Shown here: piece after piece, positions 52,087 to 61,222 of the stretch
Position numbering within the stretch: the stretch's first letter is position 1
Layout of the letters: each line of letters opens with the position of its first letter
DNA from: G020348185 sp964525045
Lineage (GTDB): Bacteria; Nitrospirota; Nitrospiria; Nitrospirales; UBA8639
Reading direction: 5' to 3'
Length of the DNA stretch: 64,000 nucleotides
Assembly: GCA_964525045.1 (NCBI GenBank)
Contig: CAZGFD010000009.1
Coordinates: forward strand, 62,001-126,000
The notes under the pieces: generated by a model
The model's database searches: none
Seen by the model: the letters and a program-made list of their open reading frames with translations, nothing else
Told to the model about the DNA's origin: nothing
Program-made: the position numbers and the translations under genes

Positions 52087-53475
52087 TTAATGGGGGGTTT
52101 CAATTCTTAGACGATTGATTTTTTTCCAGAGGGTGACCCGACTCATGCCAAGGATCCTGGCAGCCTCCATTTTGTGACCATGAGTCTTCCTTAGGGCTTC
52201 CTCAATTCGTTCTCGCTCCGCATCCTCGCCAGGGGTTGAGTGGAGCAAGGGAGAAGAGGAGGAGGTCGTGGCCCCGCCCCCGGCGTTTCTGACCTCCGAA
52301 GGCAAATCCAAAAGCGTGAGACAGTCGCCGCTGACCGTGACGAACGCATGTTCAATCGAATTTTTTAATTCGCGAACATTCCCGGGCCATCCATACTGCA
52401 TAAGGTGTTGCATCGCATCCTTGGCTATGTCTCTGATTGGTCGTTGCTGAACTCGGGAGGCTTCCCCGATAAAGTGATTCACCAAAAGAGGAAGGTCTTC
52501 ACGCCGCTCCCGCAAGGGAGGAAGTTTAATCTCAAATACCCTGATACGGTAGAAGAAGTCCTCCCGTATCTGGCCAGAGGCTAAAAGGTTTTTAAGGTCC
52601 CGGTTGGTTGCCGTGAGTAAGCGCACATTGATTTTGATGCCACGCTCATCACCGACCCGACGTATTTCTCCTTCCTGAAGAACCCGAAGGAGTTTGAGTT
52701 GGAGCAATGGGCTGGTGTCACCGATCTCATCCAAAAACAGCGTGCCTCCGTCAGCGGCCTGGAACACGCCCGCTTTGTCCCGAATGGCACCGGTAAAAGA
52801 CCCCTTCACGTGACCGAACAGTTCACTTTCCAGAAGGGTTTCGGGGATGGCCGAACAGTTGATCGCGTAGAAAGGTTTGTCTTTTCGACCACTGAGGGCG
52901 TGAACGGCACGAGCGGCGAGTTCCTTGCCGGTTCCTGATTCTCCAGTCAGCAAGACCGTGACGTCGCTCTGGGCAGCCAGGCGTAAACGTCGAAACACTT
53001 CCTGCATGACCGGACTCTTGCCAATTAGTTGCTGAAAGGCATCACGTGATTTGGTTTGTTCCTCCAGAACGGTAATTTTTTCATTGTCGAGGATGAATGA
53101 CGTCAAATCGGTAAATGTGCCAATGGCCCCTGCCACCTTGCCTTCTTCATCTCTGATCAAGGTGACATTTCCGTAGAGATACAATTCCCGGCCGTCCTTT
53201 GAAAGCACCTTACATTCCTGGTTGCAAATTCCCCAGGGATAGGGTTGAGGATTGGCCAATATGTCTGTGACCGAGCTGAAGCCTTTGCAGTTTTGTCCCT
53301 CCAGCATATGGCAGGGTTTTCCTACGATATCCTGACTCGAATAGCCTGTTATCCGAGCGGCCCCACTGCTCCAAGCCACAATATTTCCAGTCTTGTCGAC
53401 AGTGAATACCCCGTCGGCCATGGCATCCACCATGTTACTCAGAATGCCTGGATTCTTTCGGAAATCGAGCTCCAT
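52087..53475 (-). CDS. PAS-AAA+-Fis sigma-54-dependent activator (FisR-like position)
   Basis: A 462-residue bacterial enhancer-binding protein. The PAS domain (about 10-125) holds four Cys (55, 63, 84, 88) in CHMLEGQNC and WGICNQEC. The AAA+ domain has Walker A GESGTGKE (177-184), the sigma-54 loop GSFTGA (224-229, Ser for the usual Ala) and Walker B LFLDEI (245-250). A Fis-type HTH closes it (KMEAARILGMSRVTLWKKIN). Lying directly upstream of a persulfide operon with a sigma-54-type promoter, it is likely its activator, with the Cys-rich PAS sensing sulfane sulfur or redox state. There is no receiver domain. Confidence 0.93.
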   Translation of the reverse strand: MELDFRKNPGILSNMVDAMADGVFTVDKTGNIVAWSSGAARITGYSSQDIVGKPCHMLEGQNCKGFSSVTDILANPQPYPWGICNQECKVLSKDGRELYLYGNVTLIRDEEGKVAGAIGTFTDLTSFILDNEKITVLEEQTKSRDAFQQLIGKSPVMQEVFRRLRLAAQSDVTVLLTGESGTGKELAARAVHALSGRKDKPFYAINCSAIPETLLESELFGHVKGSFTGAIRDKAGVFQAADGGTLFLDEIGDTSPLLQLKLLRVLQEGEIRRVGDERGIKINVRLLTATNRDLKNLLASGQIREDFFYRIRVFEIKLPPLRERREDLPLLVNHFIGEASRVQQRPIRDIAKDAMQHLMQYGWPGNVRELKNSIEHAFVTVSGDCLTLLDLPSEVRNAGGGATTSSSSPLLHSTPGEDAERERIEEALRKTHGHKMEAARILGMSRVTLWKKINRLRIETPH

Positions 53476-53569
53476 TGAGGTAAAGGACTTTAAAGGGCGA
53501 TTCCCATCCCTGATTAATCGCCTATTCAGGATGGAATCAGCCTCTAGTGGGAGAAAGGGAGAACCTCAG

Positions 53570-55318
53570 TTATGGGGTGTTGGCGGCCAACAATGCCTTA
53601 AAGGACGGATCTGTCTCAACAAACCCCTTGAGCGTATCATTCTGAAGGAGATACGCCCATGCTTCCGGAGTCGCGCCAGGCAACTGTTGGAAATAACTTC
53701 GGGCCTCCTTGAGAAGGTCTACCATGGCCTGTTTGTCATGAGTCACATGAAACGCCAGGCTATAAGCCATCGCATAGGCTGCGGCAAATTTATCAATGGG
53801 GTTGTGGCTCATATTGAAAGCCTTTTCGGCCTCCTCATAGCCTTTCATAATATCGGGATCATCGAAGTGTCGGTTCCAGGCCACTTTTCCGATTCGAGAC
53901 CAGGCGAGCTCAAGGAGGACTCTCGCATACAGGTCGGCCTGTTCAGGTGGAATTTCCGTTAACAGGATTTGAGGCGTATTGATTGCCGCAAGTTGATCAT
54001 TGGTCCATCGATAGGCAATACCGAGTCGAAGGCGATTGTCAAAATCCCCAGGCTGCAGTGAGGCAATCGCTTCCATTACTGGAATCATTCGGTAAAGATA
54101 ATCAGCCGGCATCGGTTCAGCTTTCCCCCCCATCTCCATATGGACCGACAAGTCAAATCGATCTGTCTGAGAGATAACCGTCCAATACAACTCATTGAAA
54201 CGTCGAGCCAATTCTTCCTGGCCGAGATGGACGCCATGGATCCGCTCCCCATAAGCTAACATCCCTTTGTACAATTGTTGCGCCAGGGCTTCTAAGCCAC
54301 CCTGGTGTTGAGGTTCAATGAGAAGGACCCGGTTAAGAATCATAATCGCTTCATAGGAATCCGAAGAAGTTTGAGCTTGCTCCACCGCAGCTTGTAAGGC
54401 TTCGGGTGCTTCTCCTGGCCCCCACCATTCAGTGGAATGCGGGGCAAAGCCTCCGGCTTCAATGACAAAAGGAATGGTTGTCCCAAATTCTCCCTCCAAG
54501 GGAATATCAAGAACCGCATGGTCCGTGGGGAAACCTAATTTTTTTAAATCGGAAAGCACCACCCAATTAACTTTGACGGATTTCACGACCCCCCGACGCT
54601 TCTTATAGGGCACAACCCAGTCTTCTGTGCCCGAGGCATTGGAGACGGGAGCGGTATTGGGGTTGGGATAGTTGATTTGCACGGTTACCATGGTGGTCGG
54701 GGTCGCCTGGACGGGGTCGTAGTTTTCAAATTGAAATGAAGCATGAGGAAGGGGGGCCGTCTTGATTAATTCAATGGTAAAAGGGTTCGTTGGTTCAATT
54801 ACGGCTATTTGGCGCATGACAAAAAAGGAGGGAGACAATTCCCGGCTACCCGTCTCGGCGATGAAAAATCGTTGAAAGTCGGCAAAATCAACCAGTTTTC
54901 CTTTGCCTGGCCACACGGCATCCAGGGCTCGGTCGCGCTGGGCTATGGCCCGTTCGTGAGCTTCGACTCGGCGTTGTGAACACCAGTCATAAATCGGATC
55001 CGTGGGATCGGCGAATTGACCATCAAGAGCCTTTTTTTCCAGTTTCATTTTATAAAGGCATACGAAGTCACGCTGGCCCGCCTGGACGGAGTCTCCTCGG
55101 GCCACAGCCTGGGAATACTCTTGAACGGTGGTCAGAAGGGTTTGTGGATCAAACTGAACGTTCTCGGCCGCCATGGCGGGGGAAAGCAGGGCGCCCCCAC
55201 CAAGGATCACCAAAACCCCAAGGAACAGGCACATAATACACCGCTCCCACAGTCCCTGTCTGGATATGAAACGGCGTTGAAAAAAAGCTATCTGATCTGG
55301 ATTAGAAAACTGATGCAT
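53570..55318 (-). CDS. Large exported protein of unknown function with helical repeats
   Basis: A 582-residue protein with a signal sequence (IMCLFLGVLVILGGGALLSP then AMA-AE). The first half of the mature part is mixed with beta segments (FTIELIKTAPLPHASFQFEN, KSVKVNWVVLSDLKKLGFP). The second half (from about 300) is all-helical with TPR/SEL1-like character (YLYRMIPVMEAIASLQPGDF, AYRWTNDQLAAINTPQILLT). I do not recognise the family. There is one Cys pair near residues 85 and 112. It lies 94 bases upstream of the activator gene on the same strand. Confidence 0.8.
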   Translation of the reverse strand: MHQFSNPDQIAFFQRRFISRQGLWERCIMCLFLGVLVILGGGALLSPAMAAENVQFDPQTLLTTVQEYSQAVARGDSVQAGQRDFVCLYKMKLEKKALDGQFADPTDPIYDWCSQRRVEAHERAIAQRDRALDAVWPGKGKLVDFADFQRFFIAETGSRELSPSFFVMRQIAVIEPTNPFTIELIKTAPLPHASFQFENYDPVQATPTTMVTVQINYPNPNTAPVSNASGTEDWVVPYKKRRGVVKSVKVNWVVLSDLKKLGFPTDHAVLDIPLEGEFGTTIPFVIEAGGFAPHSTEWWGPGEAPEALQAAVEQAQTSSDSYEAIMILNRVLLIEPQHQGGLEALAQQLYKGMLAYGERIHGVHLGQEELARRFNELYWTVISQTDRFDLSVHMEMGGKAEPMPADYLYRMIPVMEAIASLQPGDFDNRLRLGIAYRWTNDQLAAINTPQILLTEIPPEQADLYARVLLELAWSRIGKVAWNRHFDDPDIMKGYEEAEKAFNMSHNPIDKFAAAYAMAYSLAFHVTHDKQAMVDLLKEARSYFQQLPGATPEAWAYLLQNDTLKGFVETDPSFKALLAANTP

Positions 55319-55389
55319 GGAACCCTACTCCTCTTAATATACAAATGATGGTTAATACCTACTTCATACATCCTTAAAATACCAAACAA

Positions 55390-55845
55390 TCACTCTACCA
55401 TATTCAATCGCTCTTGCACCACGATCGTTCCACTCATCACATGGCCCGGGAGATCGCATAAAAAAGGGTAGGTCCCGGGGCGTTCAGGAACGAACAGAAT
55501 TTCGGTTTGCCCCTTTGAGGGGAGCAGGATCCGAAGGAGTCCTTGAGGTCCAAAATCCGGAGCTCCATTCCCACTCACTTGTAATGTGGCATTTTGAAAT
55601 AAGCTGATTGGAACGAAGGCATGAAGCTCGACATCTTGATTCCGTAAAATGAGACGGACTTTCTCCCCTGATAGGAGGGATAGCGTGGCAGGTTCAAACT
55701 TTCGAGTCTTGATATTCACCACGATGTCCCTGGCCACATGAGGATCCGAGGGGGCCAAAGTGGGTGCTGCCAAAGCCGTTTTTCCTCCGAAAGGAAGAAC
55801 CATAAGCCAGAAAATGGCAAATCCGGCAGCACTTTGAAAATTCAT
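55390..55845 (-). CDS. Exported cupredoxin-like protein
   Basis: About 151 residues from the ATG at 55845; a longer frame to 55992 exists but the signal peptide (FAIFWLMVLPFGGKTALA) begins at the internal ATG. The cupredoxin fold (NIKTRKFEPATLSLLSGEKV, LILRNQDVELHAFVP) has a complete type-1 copper site: His in ELHAF, then Cys, His and Met in FLCDLPGHVMSG. It is a periplasmic electron carrier or a copper-binding domain of the COX2-like kind. Confidence 0.88.
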   Translation of the reverse strand: MNFQSAAGFAIFWLMVLPFGGKTALAAPTLAPSDPHVARDIVVNIKTRKFEPATLSLLSGEKVRLILRNQDVELHAFVPISLFQNATLQVSGNGAPDFGPQGLLRILLPSKGQTEILFVPERPGTYPFLCDLPGHVMSGTIVVQERLNMVE

Positions 55846-56163
55846 TATCAACAAGATTCTCACATAGGTACTCAAAAAGTCTAATAGGATTATATCGTGC
55901 CAGTTCTTGATAATGGAATGATTAGGAAGGAGAGAAAACCAGTCTTTTACTCCCATTCGTCGTCTCAGTTCAGGCAGAGACCCAACCAACATCGGAAAAC
56001 CACTGGCGATCTCCTACCGGTGATAGGCCTCGACCTGGATTCCTGCCTTCGCACCTGTGCGTCGAAGCCTCCGCGTAGGCGCAGGAATGAAGAAATATGT
56101 GCAAATAACTGGCAATAAAACTAAGGGTTGAAGAATTCGGGATTGATGGGCCATGATGAACCT

Positions 56164-57633
56164 ATGAGAGCGCTTGAAAATCTGACATTTGACAATTCGT
56201 TTTCCCGGTTGCCCGAAAGCTTTTATCAAAGGGTCAAACCCATGTCGTTTCCCAATCCCTGTCTCGTGAGTTTTAATCACGCTGCTGCCGAGTTAATTGA
56301 TTTGGATCCGGGAGAGGCCATTCGAACGGAGTTTGCGGAGTTTTTTTCCGGGGCTAAGTTGTTGCCCGGCAGCGAACCTCTCGCCATGCTGTATTCGGGT
56401 CACCAATTTGGGCATTACGTCCCTCAATTAGGAGACGGGCGAGCGATTTTACTCGGAGAAGTACGAAACCAAAAAGGCGAGAAGTGGGATTTACACCTAA
56501 AAGGCGCAGGCTTGACTCGCTTTTCGCGGGATGGTGACGGCAGGGCGGTGCTGCGGTCCACAATTCGGGAATACCTCTGTGGAGAAGCACTCCATGGGTT
56601 AGGTATTCCGACTACCCGAAGTTTATGCATCATCGGTGGGGAGGAGATCGTCTTGCGGGAATTTCCCGAGCCTGGCGCCATGCTCGTTCGGATGGCTCCA
56701 AGCCACGTGCGGTTTGGAAATTTCGAAGTGTTTTTCTATCGCCGCCAGCAGGACAATCTCAAAATTCTGGCTGATTATGTGATCCAACATCATTATCCCC
56801 ATTTGATTGAAGCGGAAAATTGCTATGCCCGATTGCTCCATGAAGTGGCTGCTCGTACCGGCGAGCTCATTGCCCAATGGCAGGCTGTAGGATGGGCCCA
56901 TGGAGTGATGAATACCGACAATATGTCAATTTTAGGGCTGACCCTGGACTATGGCCCTTATGGCTTTATGGAGAAGTATGATCCAGCCTTTATCTGTAAT
57001 CACTCCGATCACCATGGCCGGTATTCATTTCAAAATCAGCCGGATATCGGATATTGGAACATCCGGGCCCTGGCGCAGGCATTATCGCCCTTGATGAAAC
57101 AGGATCACGGGCTTCTGGCACCTGATATTTACGAAAAGGCGATGATCGAGCGATATTCGGAATTAATGCGAGGCAAATTAGGGTTAGCGGAAAGTCATGC
57201 TGGTGATGACAAACTTGTGACCGATTTATTGAATCTCATGCATTCTAGCCGGGTGGATTACACTTCGTTTTTCAGGTCCTTAAACGAATTTCAGGTGAAT
57301 TCAGATGAACCAAGTTCGGCATTGAGAGATCAGTTCCTTCATCGGGAGGCCTTTGACGGCTGGGTCGCTTTCTATCGGGAACGCCTTCTGGCAGAGAAGA
57401 GCCAGGACGAGGAACGAAAGGCGAGAATGGATCGCGTTAATCCGAAATACGTGCTTCGAAATCATTTGGCTCAAAAGGCCATTTCCCAGGCAACCCAACA
57501 TCACGATTATTCGGAAATTGATCGACTGCTGAATCTGTTGAGCGATCCTTTTAGTGAACGGTCCGGAATGGATGAATATGCCGCTCCCCCGCCCCCTGGT
57601 AGTGCCCAGATCATTGTTAGTTGTTCATCATGA
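56164..57633 (+). CDS. selO: Protein adenylyltransferase SelO (YdiU)
   Basis: SelO transfers AMP to Ser/Thr/Tyr of proteins and protects against oxidative stress. The family blocks are present: LENLTFDNSFSRLP, YSGHQFGHYVPQLGDGRAIL, LHLKGAGLTRFSRDGDGRAV, VLREFPEPGAMLVRMAPSHV, WAHGVMNTDNMSILGLTLDY. The C-terminus ends SCSS, where Cys stands in the place of the eukaryotic Sec and can form a disulfide. The ATG at 56164 fits the family start best; the frame is open to a TTG at 56128 and an ATG at 56146. Confidence 0.95.
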   Translation: MRALENLTFDNSFSRLPESFYQRVKPMSFPNPCLVSFNHAAAELIDLDPGEAIRTEFAEFFSGAKLLPGSEPLAMLYSGHQFGHYVPQLGDGRAILLGEVRNQKGEKWDLHLKGAGLTRFSRDGDGRAVLRSTIREYLCGEALHGLGIPTTRSLCIIGGEEIVLREFPEPGAMLVRMAPSHVRFGNFEVFFYRRQQDNLKILADYVIQHHYPHLIEAENCYARLLHEVAARTGELIAQWQAVGWAHGVMNTDNMSILGLTLDYGPYGFMEKYDPAFICNHSDHHGRYSFQNQPDIGYWNIRALAQALSPLMKQDHGLLAPDIYEKAMIERYSELMRGKLGLAESHAGDDKLVTDLLNLMHSSRVDYTSFFRSLNEFQVNSDEPSSALRDQFLHREAFDGWVAFYRERLLAEKSQDEERKARMDRVNPKYVLRNHLAQKAISQATQHHDYSEIDRLLNLLSDPFSERSGMDEYAAPPPPGSAQIIVSCSS

Positions 57634-57784
57634 AGAAATTCATCCCTCACCTTGTTCCCCTGACTGCCCGAAGCCACTTTCAGCCGTCGTAGCCCATGCG
57701 GCGAAATAGGCCGATGAAGGCAGGTCCCCCCTCGAGGGGAGAGTAGATGAAAAGAATCCTCAACATTCAACAGGTGTCGGTGTC

Positions 57785-58468
57785 GTGCGTATTGTATTAA
57801 TGATTCTCATTCTTGCGGCGGTTTTTATTGGACCACAGATATGGGTCCAACGGGTGTTTACCCAATATCGGAAGAATCGGGAAGATTTTCCGGGAACTGG
57901 GTATGAATTGGCCAGGCACCTCCTTGATCGTTTTAATCTTCAAAATGTTAAGGTCGAAACCACTGAACTGGGAGATCATTACGATCCACTCTCCAAAGTT
58001 GTTCGGCTTACCCAGGATAATTTCGGCGGGAAGTCCTTGACCGCAGCTACGGTGGCGGCCCATGAAGTGGGACATGCCTTGCAGGATCAAGCCAGGTATC
58101 AACCATTGATCGAGCGAACGCGATTAGTCCGTGTCGCCCAGGGGGCGGAAAAAGTCGGTTCGTTTTGCATGTTGGGGATTCCGATCGTCGCTGGAATTAC
58201 CCGAACCCCTGCGGCGGGATTGTTCGTACTTTTTGTGGGAGTTGCCACCATGGGGATTGGAACGCTTATTCATTTCCTGACATTGCCGGTCGAGTGGGAC
58301 GCCAGTTTTAATCGGGCGCTGCCTGTTTTGGAAAAAGGCGGGTATTTGTCCCGTAAAGATCTTTATGGGGCCAGGCGAATTCTGAAGGCTGCTGCATTGA
58401 CCTATGTGGCGGGCTCAATGGCCAGCTTGCTCAATCTCTGGCGCTGGATCGCGATCATGCGGCGGTAA
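57785..58468 (+). CDS. YugP-type zinc metallopeptidase, membrane-anchored
   Basis: A 227-residue protein with an N-terminal membrane helix, the zinc motif AAHEVGHALQDQARY (about residue 95), and two more membrane helices (about 125-165). This matches the YugP/DUF2268-like neutral zinc metallopeptidase family (PF04298). The GTG at 57785 is preceded by AGGTG at 8 bases. The substrate is unknown. Confidence 0.9.
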   Translation: MRIVLMILILAAVFIGPQIWVQRVFTQYRKNREDFPGTGYELARHLLDRFNLQNVKVETTELGDHYDPLSKVVRLTQDNFGGKSLTAATVAAHEVGHALQDQARYQPLIERTRLVRVAQGAEKVGSFCMLGIPIVAGITRTPAAGLFVLFVGVATMGIGTLIHFLTLPVEWDASFNRALPVLEKGGYLSRKDLYGARRILKAAALTYVAGSMASLLNLWRWIAIMRR

Positions 58469-58538
58469 CCGCGATTTTTTTCAGTAAATGCGCCGAAGCC
58501 CATTCAGCCTTGACGTGTTGAATAGCCCTCTCGCTGAG

Positions 58539-58868
58539 TTAGCTGTTGGGTTCCGATACTGAGGGCCCTGATATCTTTCTTAAGATAGCCTCAGCCGGCG
58601 TTTCCAGTTTCTTCTTCCGGTTGCACTTCATACAAGCTGCCACAATATTCCCCTTCGTGGATTTCCCACCTCTAGCCAAGGGAACAATATGATCCATGGA
58701 CAATTGATCCCGTGAAAACCGTTGCCCGCAGTAGTGGCACAACCCCTTATGGAGTTTATTTTTCCACCAGGGGGTCTTTTTGAGTTCGCGCGCTTTATCC
58801 CGTTCCTTACGAATACTCCTGGCTAAGTCGGGATCGTAGTCGATTTCAAAATAGGGTTCTTGGGACAT
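58539..58868 (-). CDS. HNH endonuclease domain protein
   Basis: A 109-residue protein with the zinc pair CHYCGQRF and CMKCNRKK around SMDHIVPLARGGKSTKGNIV, the complete HNH fold with catalytic His in DHIVPL. The N-terminal 40 residues are charged. It is a stand-alone nuclease of the common bacterial type. There is no phage or intron context; its role is not clear. Confidence 0.92.
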   Translation of the reverse strand: MSQEPYFEIDYDPDLARSIRKERDKARELKKTPWWKNKLHKGLCHYCGQRFSRDQLSMDHIVPLARGGKSTKGNIVAACMKCNRKKKLETPAEAILRKISGPSVSEPNS

Positions 58869-59051
58869 GGCGAGTCTCTTGATGTCCTATTCTTTTTTTG
58901 TAGTTGCGCCATCTAATGGCGCCTCTTCCGATGCTTCAACAGCGGGTTGCGCGGAAATTGGTTTTGTGATGTCAGTGACCTCCTGCTGTTTTTTGGGCAG
59001 AATTAGTTTCTGCAACTACGGAACCCCTGAACAGGATTGTGAGGAATGGAG

Positions 59052-59852
59052 TTAATCTAATGCAAGCGTCAGACATTTGGCTGAGCCTCCTGCCTTCATG
59101 AACTCATCGAGTTCGACCGGGTGAGTTTTGTACCCTCGCTCTTCGAGGACCCTCATGGTGTTGGGACATCCGGATGGGAGAACAACATGGTGATCCACAC
59201 AGACGGCGTTACAGGCAAATCGTTCCGCTTCGTGAGTTGGTACGGTTAAGAGGTGATGCTTGTCAATTCTCGATTCAATGACCGTTTGGGCATAAGAATC
59301 AAAGGCTCCAGGATAGTAAAGTAAGTCTCCACCACTGAGCGGACAGAAGCAGGTATCAAGATGATAAAACTTACTATCCACGAGTTCCAATGGCAAAATA
59401 ACCTTTTGGAAGATTTCGGTAATTCGGGAATAGGCACGAATGTCGCTTCGTTGACGATATCCGCCAAACCAGATATCAGAAAAACCAAGGAGATCCCCGG
59501 CTCCTTCGAAAAAGAGGGTGGGCTCTAATTTAATGACTTGGTACCCCTGCTGTTCGAACCATTGTTCGAAATATTCTTCCTCCCGTTGCCGCTCCGGATG
59601 ACGAAACCGACTAGGTACCGCTTTACCATCTGCAATAATTCCTGCGTTAGCCGTAAATACCAGATCCGGCAATCCGGGGATGGCTTCCATGCGCTTAAGC
59701 TGGACACCAACCTCTTTTTCAAGTGTGCCTATTAAGCCCTGCCACTGAACCTGGCTACGTTTGGAGTCAGAACCATTGCTCACCCGCATCCAGGGGTTGA
59801 TTTCATATTCAATTCCAAAATGGTCCGGCGGACAGACGAGAAAACGGCTCAT
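59052..59852 (-). CDS. Arginine dihydrolase-like amidinotransferase-fold enzyme (ArgZ/AgrE N-domain type)
   Basis: A 266-residue protein from the ATG at 59852, whose ATGA overlap with the upstream gene fixes the start. The guanidine-modifying fold has EYEINPWM, LVFTANAGIIADGKA, FEGAGDLLGF, the catalytic His in YHLDTCFCPLSGGDLL and the nucleophile Cys260 in GGSAKCLTLAL. This N-terminal pattern (INPWM and TANAG) matches the cyanobacterial arginine dihydrolase domain, which converts arginine to ornithine, CO2 and two ammonia. It pairs with the ornithine cyclodeaminase-type gene just upstream. Dimethylargininase or arginine deiminase activity cannot be excluded. Confidence 0.85.
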   Translation of the reverse strand: MSRFLVCPPDHFGIEYEINPWMRVSNGSDSKRSQVQWQGLIGTLEKEVGVQLKRMEAIPGLPDLVFTANAGIIADGKAVPSRFRHPERQREEEYFEQWFEQQGYQVIKLEPTLFFEGAGDLLGFSDIWFGGYRQRSDIRAYSRITEIFQKVILPLELVDSKFYHLDTCFCPLSGGDLLYYPGAFDSYAQTVIESRIDKHHLLTVPTHEAERFACNAVCVDHHVVLPSGCPNTMRVLEERGYKTHPVELDEFMKAGGSAKCLTLALD

Positions 59853-61087
59853 CCTTTCCAGCCTAGCTCGTGGGCCAATTCCCGAAGAAACGATGAGGAG
59901 TCCATTACCAGCCCCACGGCCTGAAAGCTGCCCCGATCGCTGAGTTTTGTCGGCACCGCAGGATTGATATCGACGCACACGGTCGGCACGGTTGCGGGCA
60001 GGAGATTTCCGGTGGCCACGGCATGGAGTGTCGAAGCCACCAGGAGAGCCAATTCCACTCCGGGAAGGGCTGCGCGCATGGCGGCCTGAGCCTCAACGGA
60101 GTCAGAAATCACGTCGGGAAGTGGGCCATCATCACGAATGGTACCGGCCATGACGACCTTGACTCCTTGCCGGATACAGGCTGCCATAATCCCTTCATTC
60201 ACTACCCCGGATTCGACCGCTTTCTGGATGCTCCCGATGGCTCGAATTCGATTGATGGTCCGTAGATGGTGTTCGTGGCCGTGGGGAACCACTCGGCCAA
60301 CGCCAAGGTTAAAGCCTAGTGACGTTCCAAACAGACTGGCCTCAATATCGTGTGCCGCGAGAGCGTTCCCGCAGAACAAAACATGGATATACCCGGACTC
60401 GATCAGCCAGGCCAAGGCCTCTCTTCCTCCAGCATGAACGATGGCCGGACCTCCGGCGAAAAGAACCTTTTTGTCAATTTGTCCGGATTGTCGATACTCA
60501 TTGATGACCGTCATCCGCTTGGCGACATCGCTGATGACATGCTGGTAGGGTCGCTCAGATGAAACCTGTGCGTCCATAAAGCAGAATACATCTCGCTCCC
60601 TTGGCCGCTCCAGCGGAAATACCCGAACGCCATCACGACCGGTCGTAATGAGGTCGCCCTTTTTTACATCGGCCATAGGAATCATGCGTGCCGATGGTGG
60701 ATCTTTTTGAACCAGAATGGCCAAATCCATTTCAGAACCCGTCACATTCAACCACTGGCCATGTAATCTCACCTGTGTGGGAAGATGGGTTGTTGCGTAA
60801 AAAGAATCAGGGAGGACGCCGTCGGCAGGAGCCACTCCCAATAGGCAATCGGCCTCGACTTCTAGGGTCGCTCCATGTGGTTGAATGGCTTCGAGTATTT
60901 CCTCGAGCAATTCGCGCGTGGGCGCATTGATCTGAATTTTGACGAAGGAGGAATCTTCCTTCGATGCGCCAATAGTGACATCGGTGAGGTCGAATTGCCC
61001 GCCGAGCATGACAATCGAATCGAGGACTTTTGCCAGGATGAGCGAGTCAATGATATGGCCTTGAAGCGTGACGGTTTCTGATTCCAC
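59849..61087 (-). CDS. LOR/SDH-family ornithine cyclodeaminase-like protein (TIGR00300 type)
   Basis: A 412-residue protein. The N-terminal part (about 1-100) resembles the LOR/SDH conserved region (VTLQGHIIDSLILAKVLDSI, CLLGVAPADGVLPDSFYATT). The rest has a nucleotide-binding fold (KKVLFAGGPAIVHAGGREAL, VLFCGNALAAHDIEASLFGT). This is the archaeal-type ornithine cyclodeaminase family that forms the C-terminal half of cyanobacterial AgrE and makes proline from ornithine. The start is GTG at 61087, with no clear ribosome site. It is coupled to the dihydrolase-like gene by an ATGA overlap. Confidence 0.88.
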   Translation of the reverse strand: MESETVTLQGHIIDSLILAKVLDSIVMLGGQFDLTDVTIGASKEDSSFVKIQINAPTRELLEEILEAIQPHGATLEVEADCLLGVAPADGVLPDSFYATTHLPTQVRLHGQWLNVTGSEMDLAILVQKDPPSARMIPMADVKKGDLITTGRDGVRVFPLERPRERDVFCFMDAQVSSERPYQHVISDVAKRMTVINEYRQSGQIDKKVLFAGGPAIVHAGGREALAWLIESGYIHVLFCGNALAAHDIEASLFGTSLGFNLGVGRVVPHGHEHHLRTINRIRAIGSIQKAVESGVVNEGIMAACIRQGVKVVMAGTIRDDGPLPDVISDSVEAQAAMRAALPGVELALLVASTLHAVATGNLLPATVPTVCVDINPAVPTKLSDRGSFQAVGLVMDSSSFLRELAHELGWKG

Positions 61088-61222
61088 ATTTTTATTTTAG
61101 CACTCTCGAATAGATTTCAAGGAGTATTTTTTTCAGAAAATAAGGTATGAAGGGCAGGATTCTCACCTGGTAAGGAACAATTTCGGATGGTATACTGCAA
61201 CAGAGGAGTCGCCTTCACGTAA

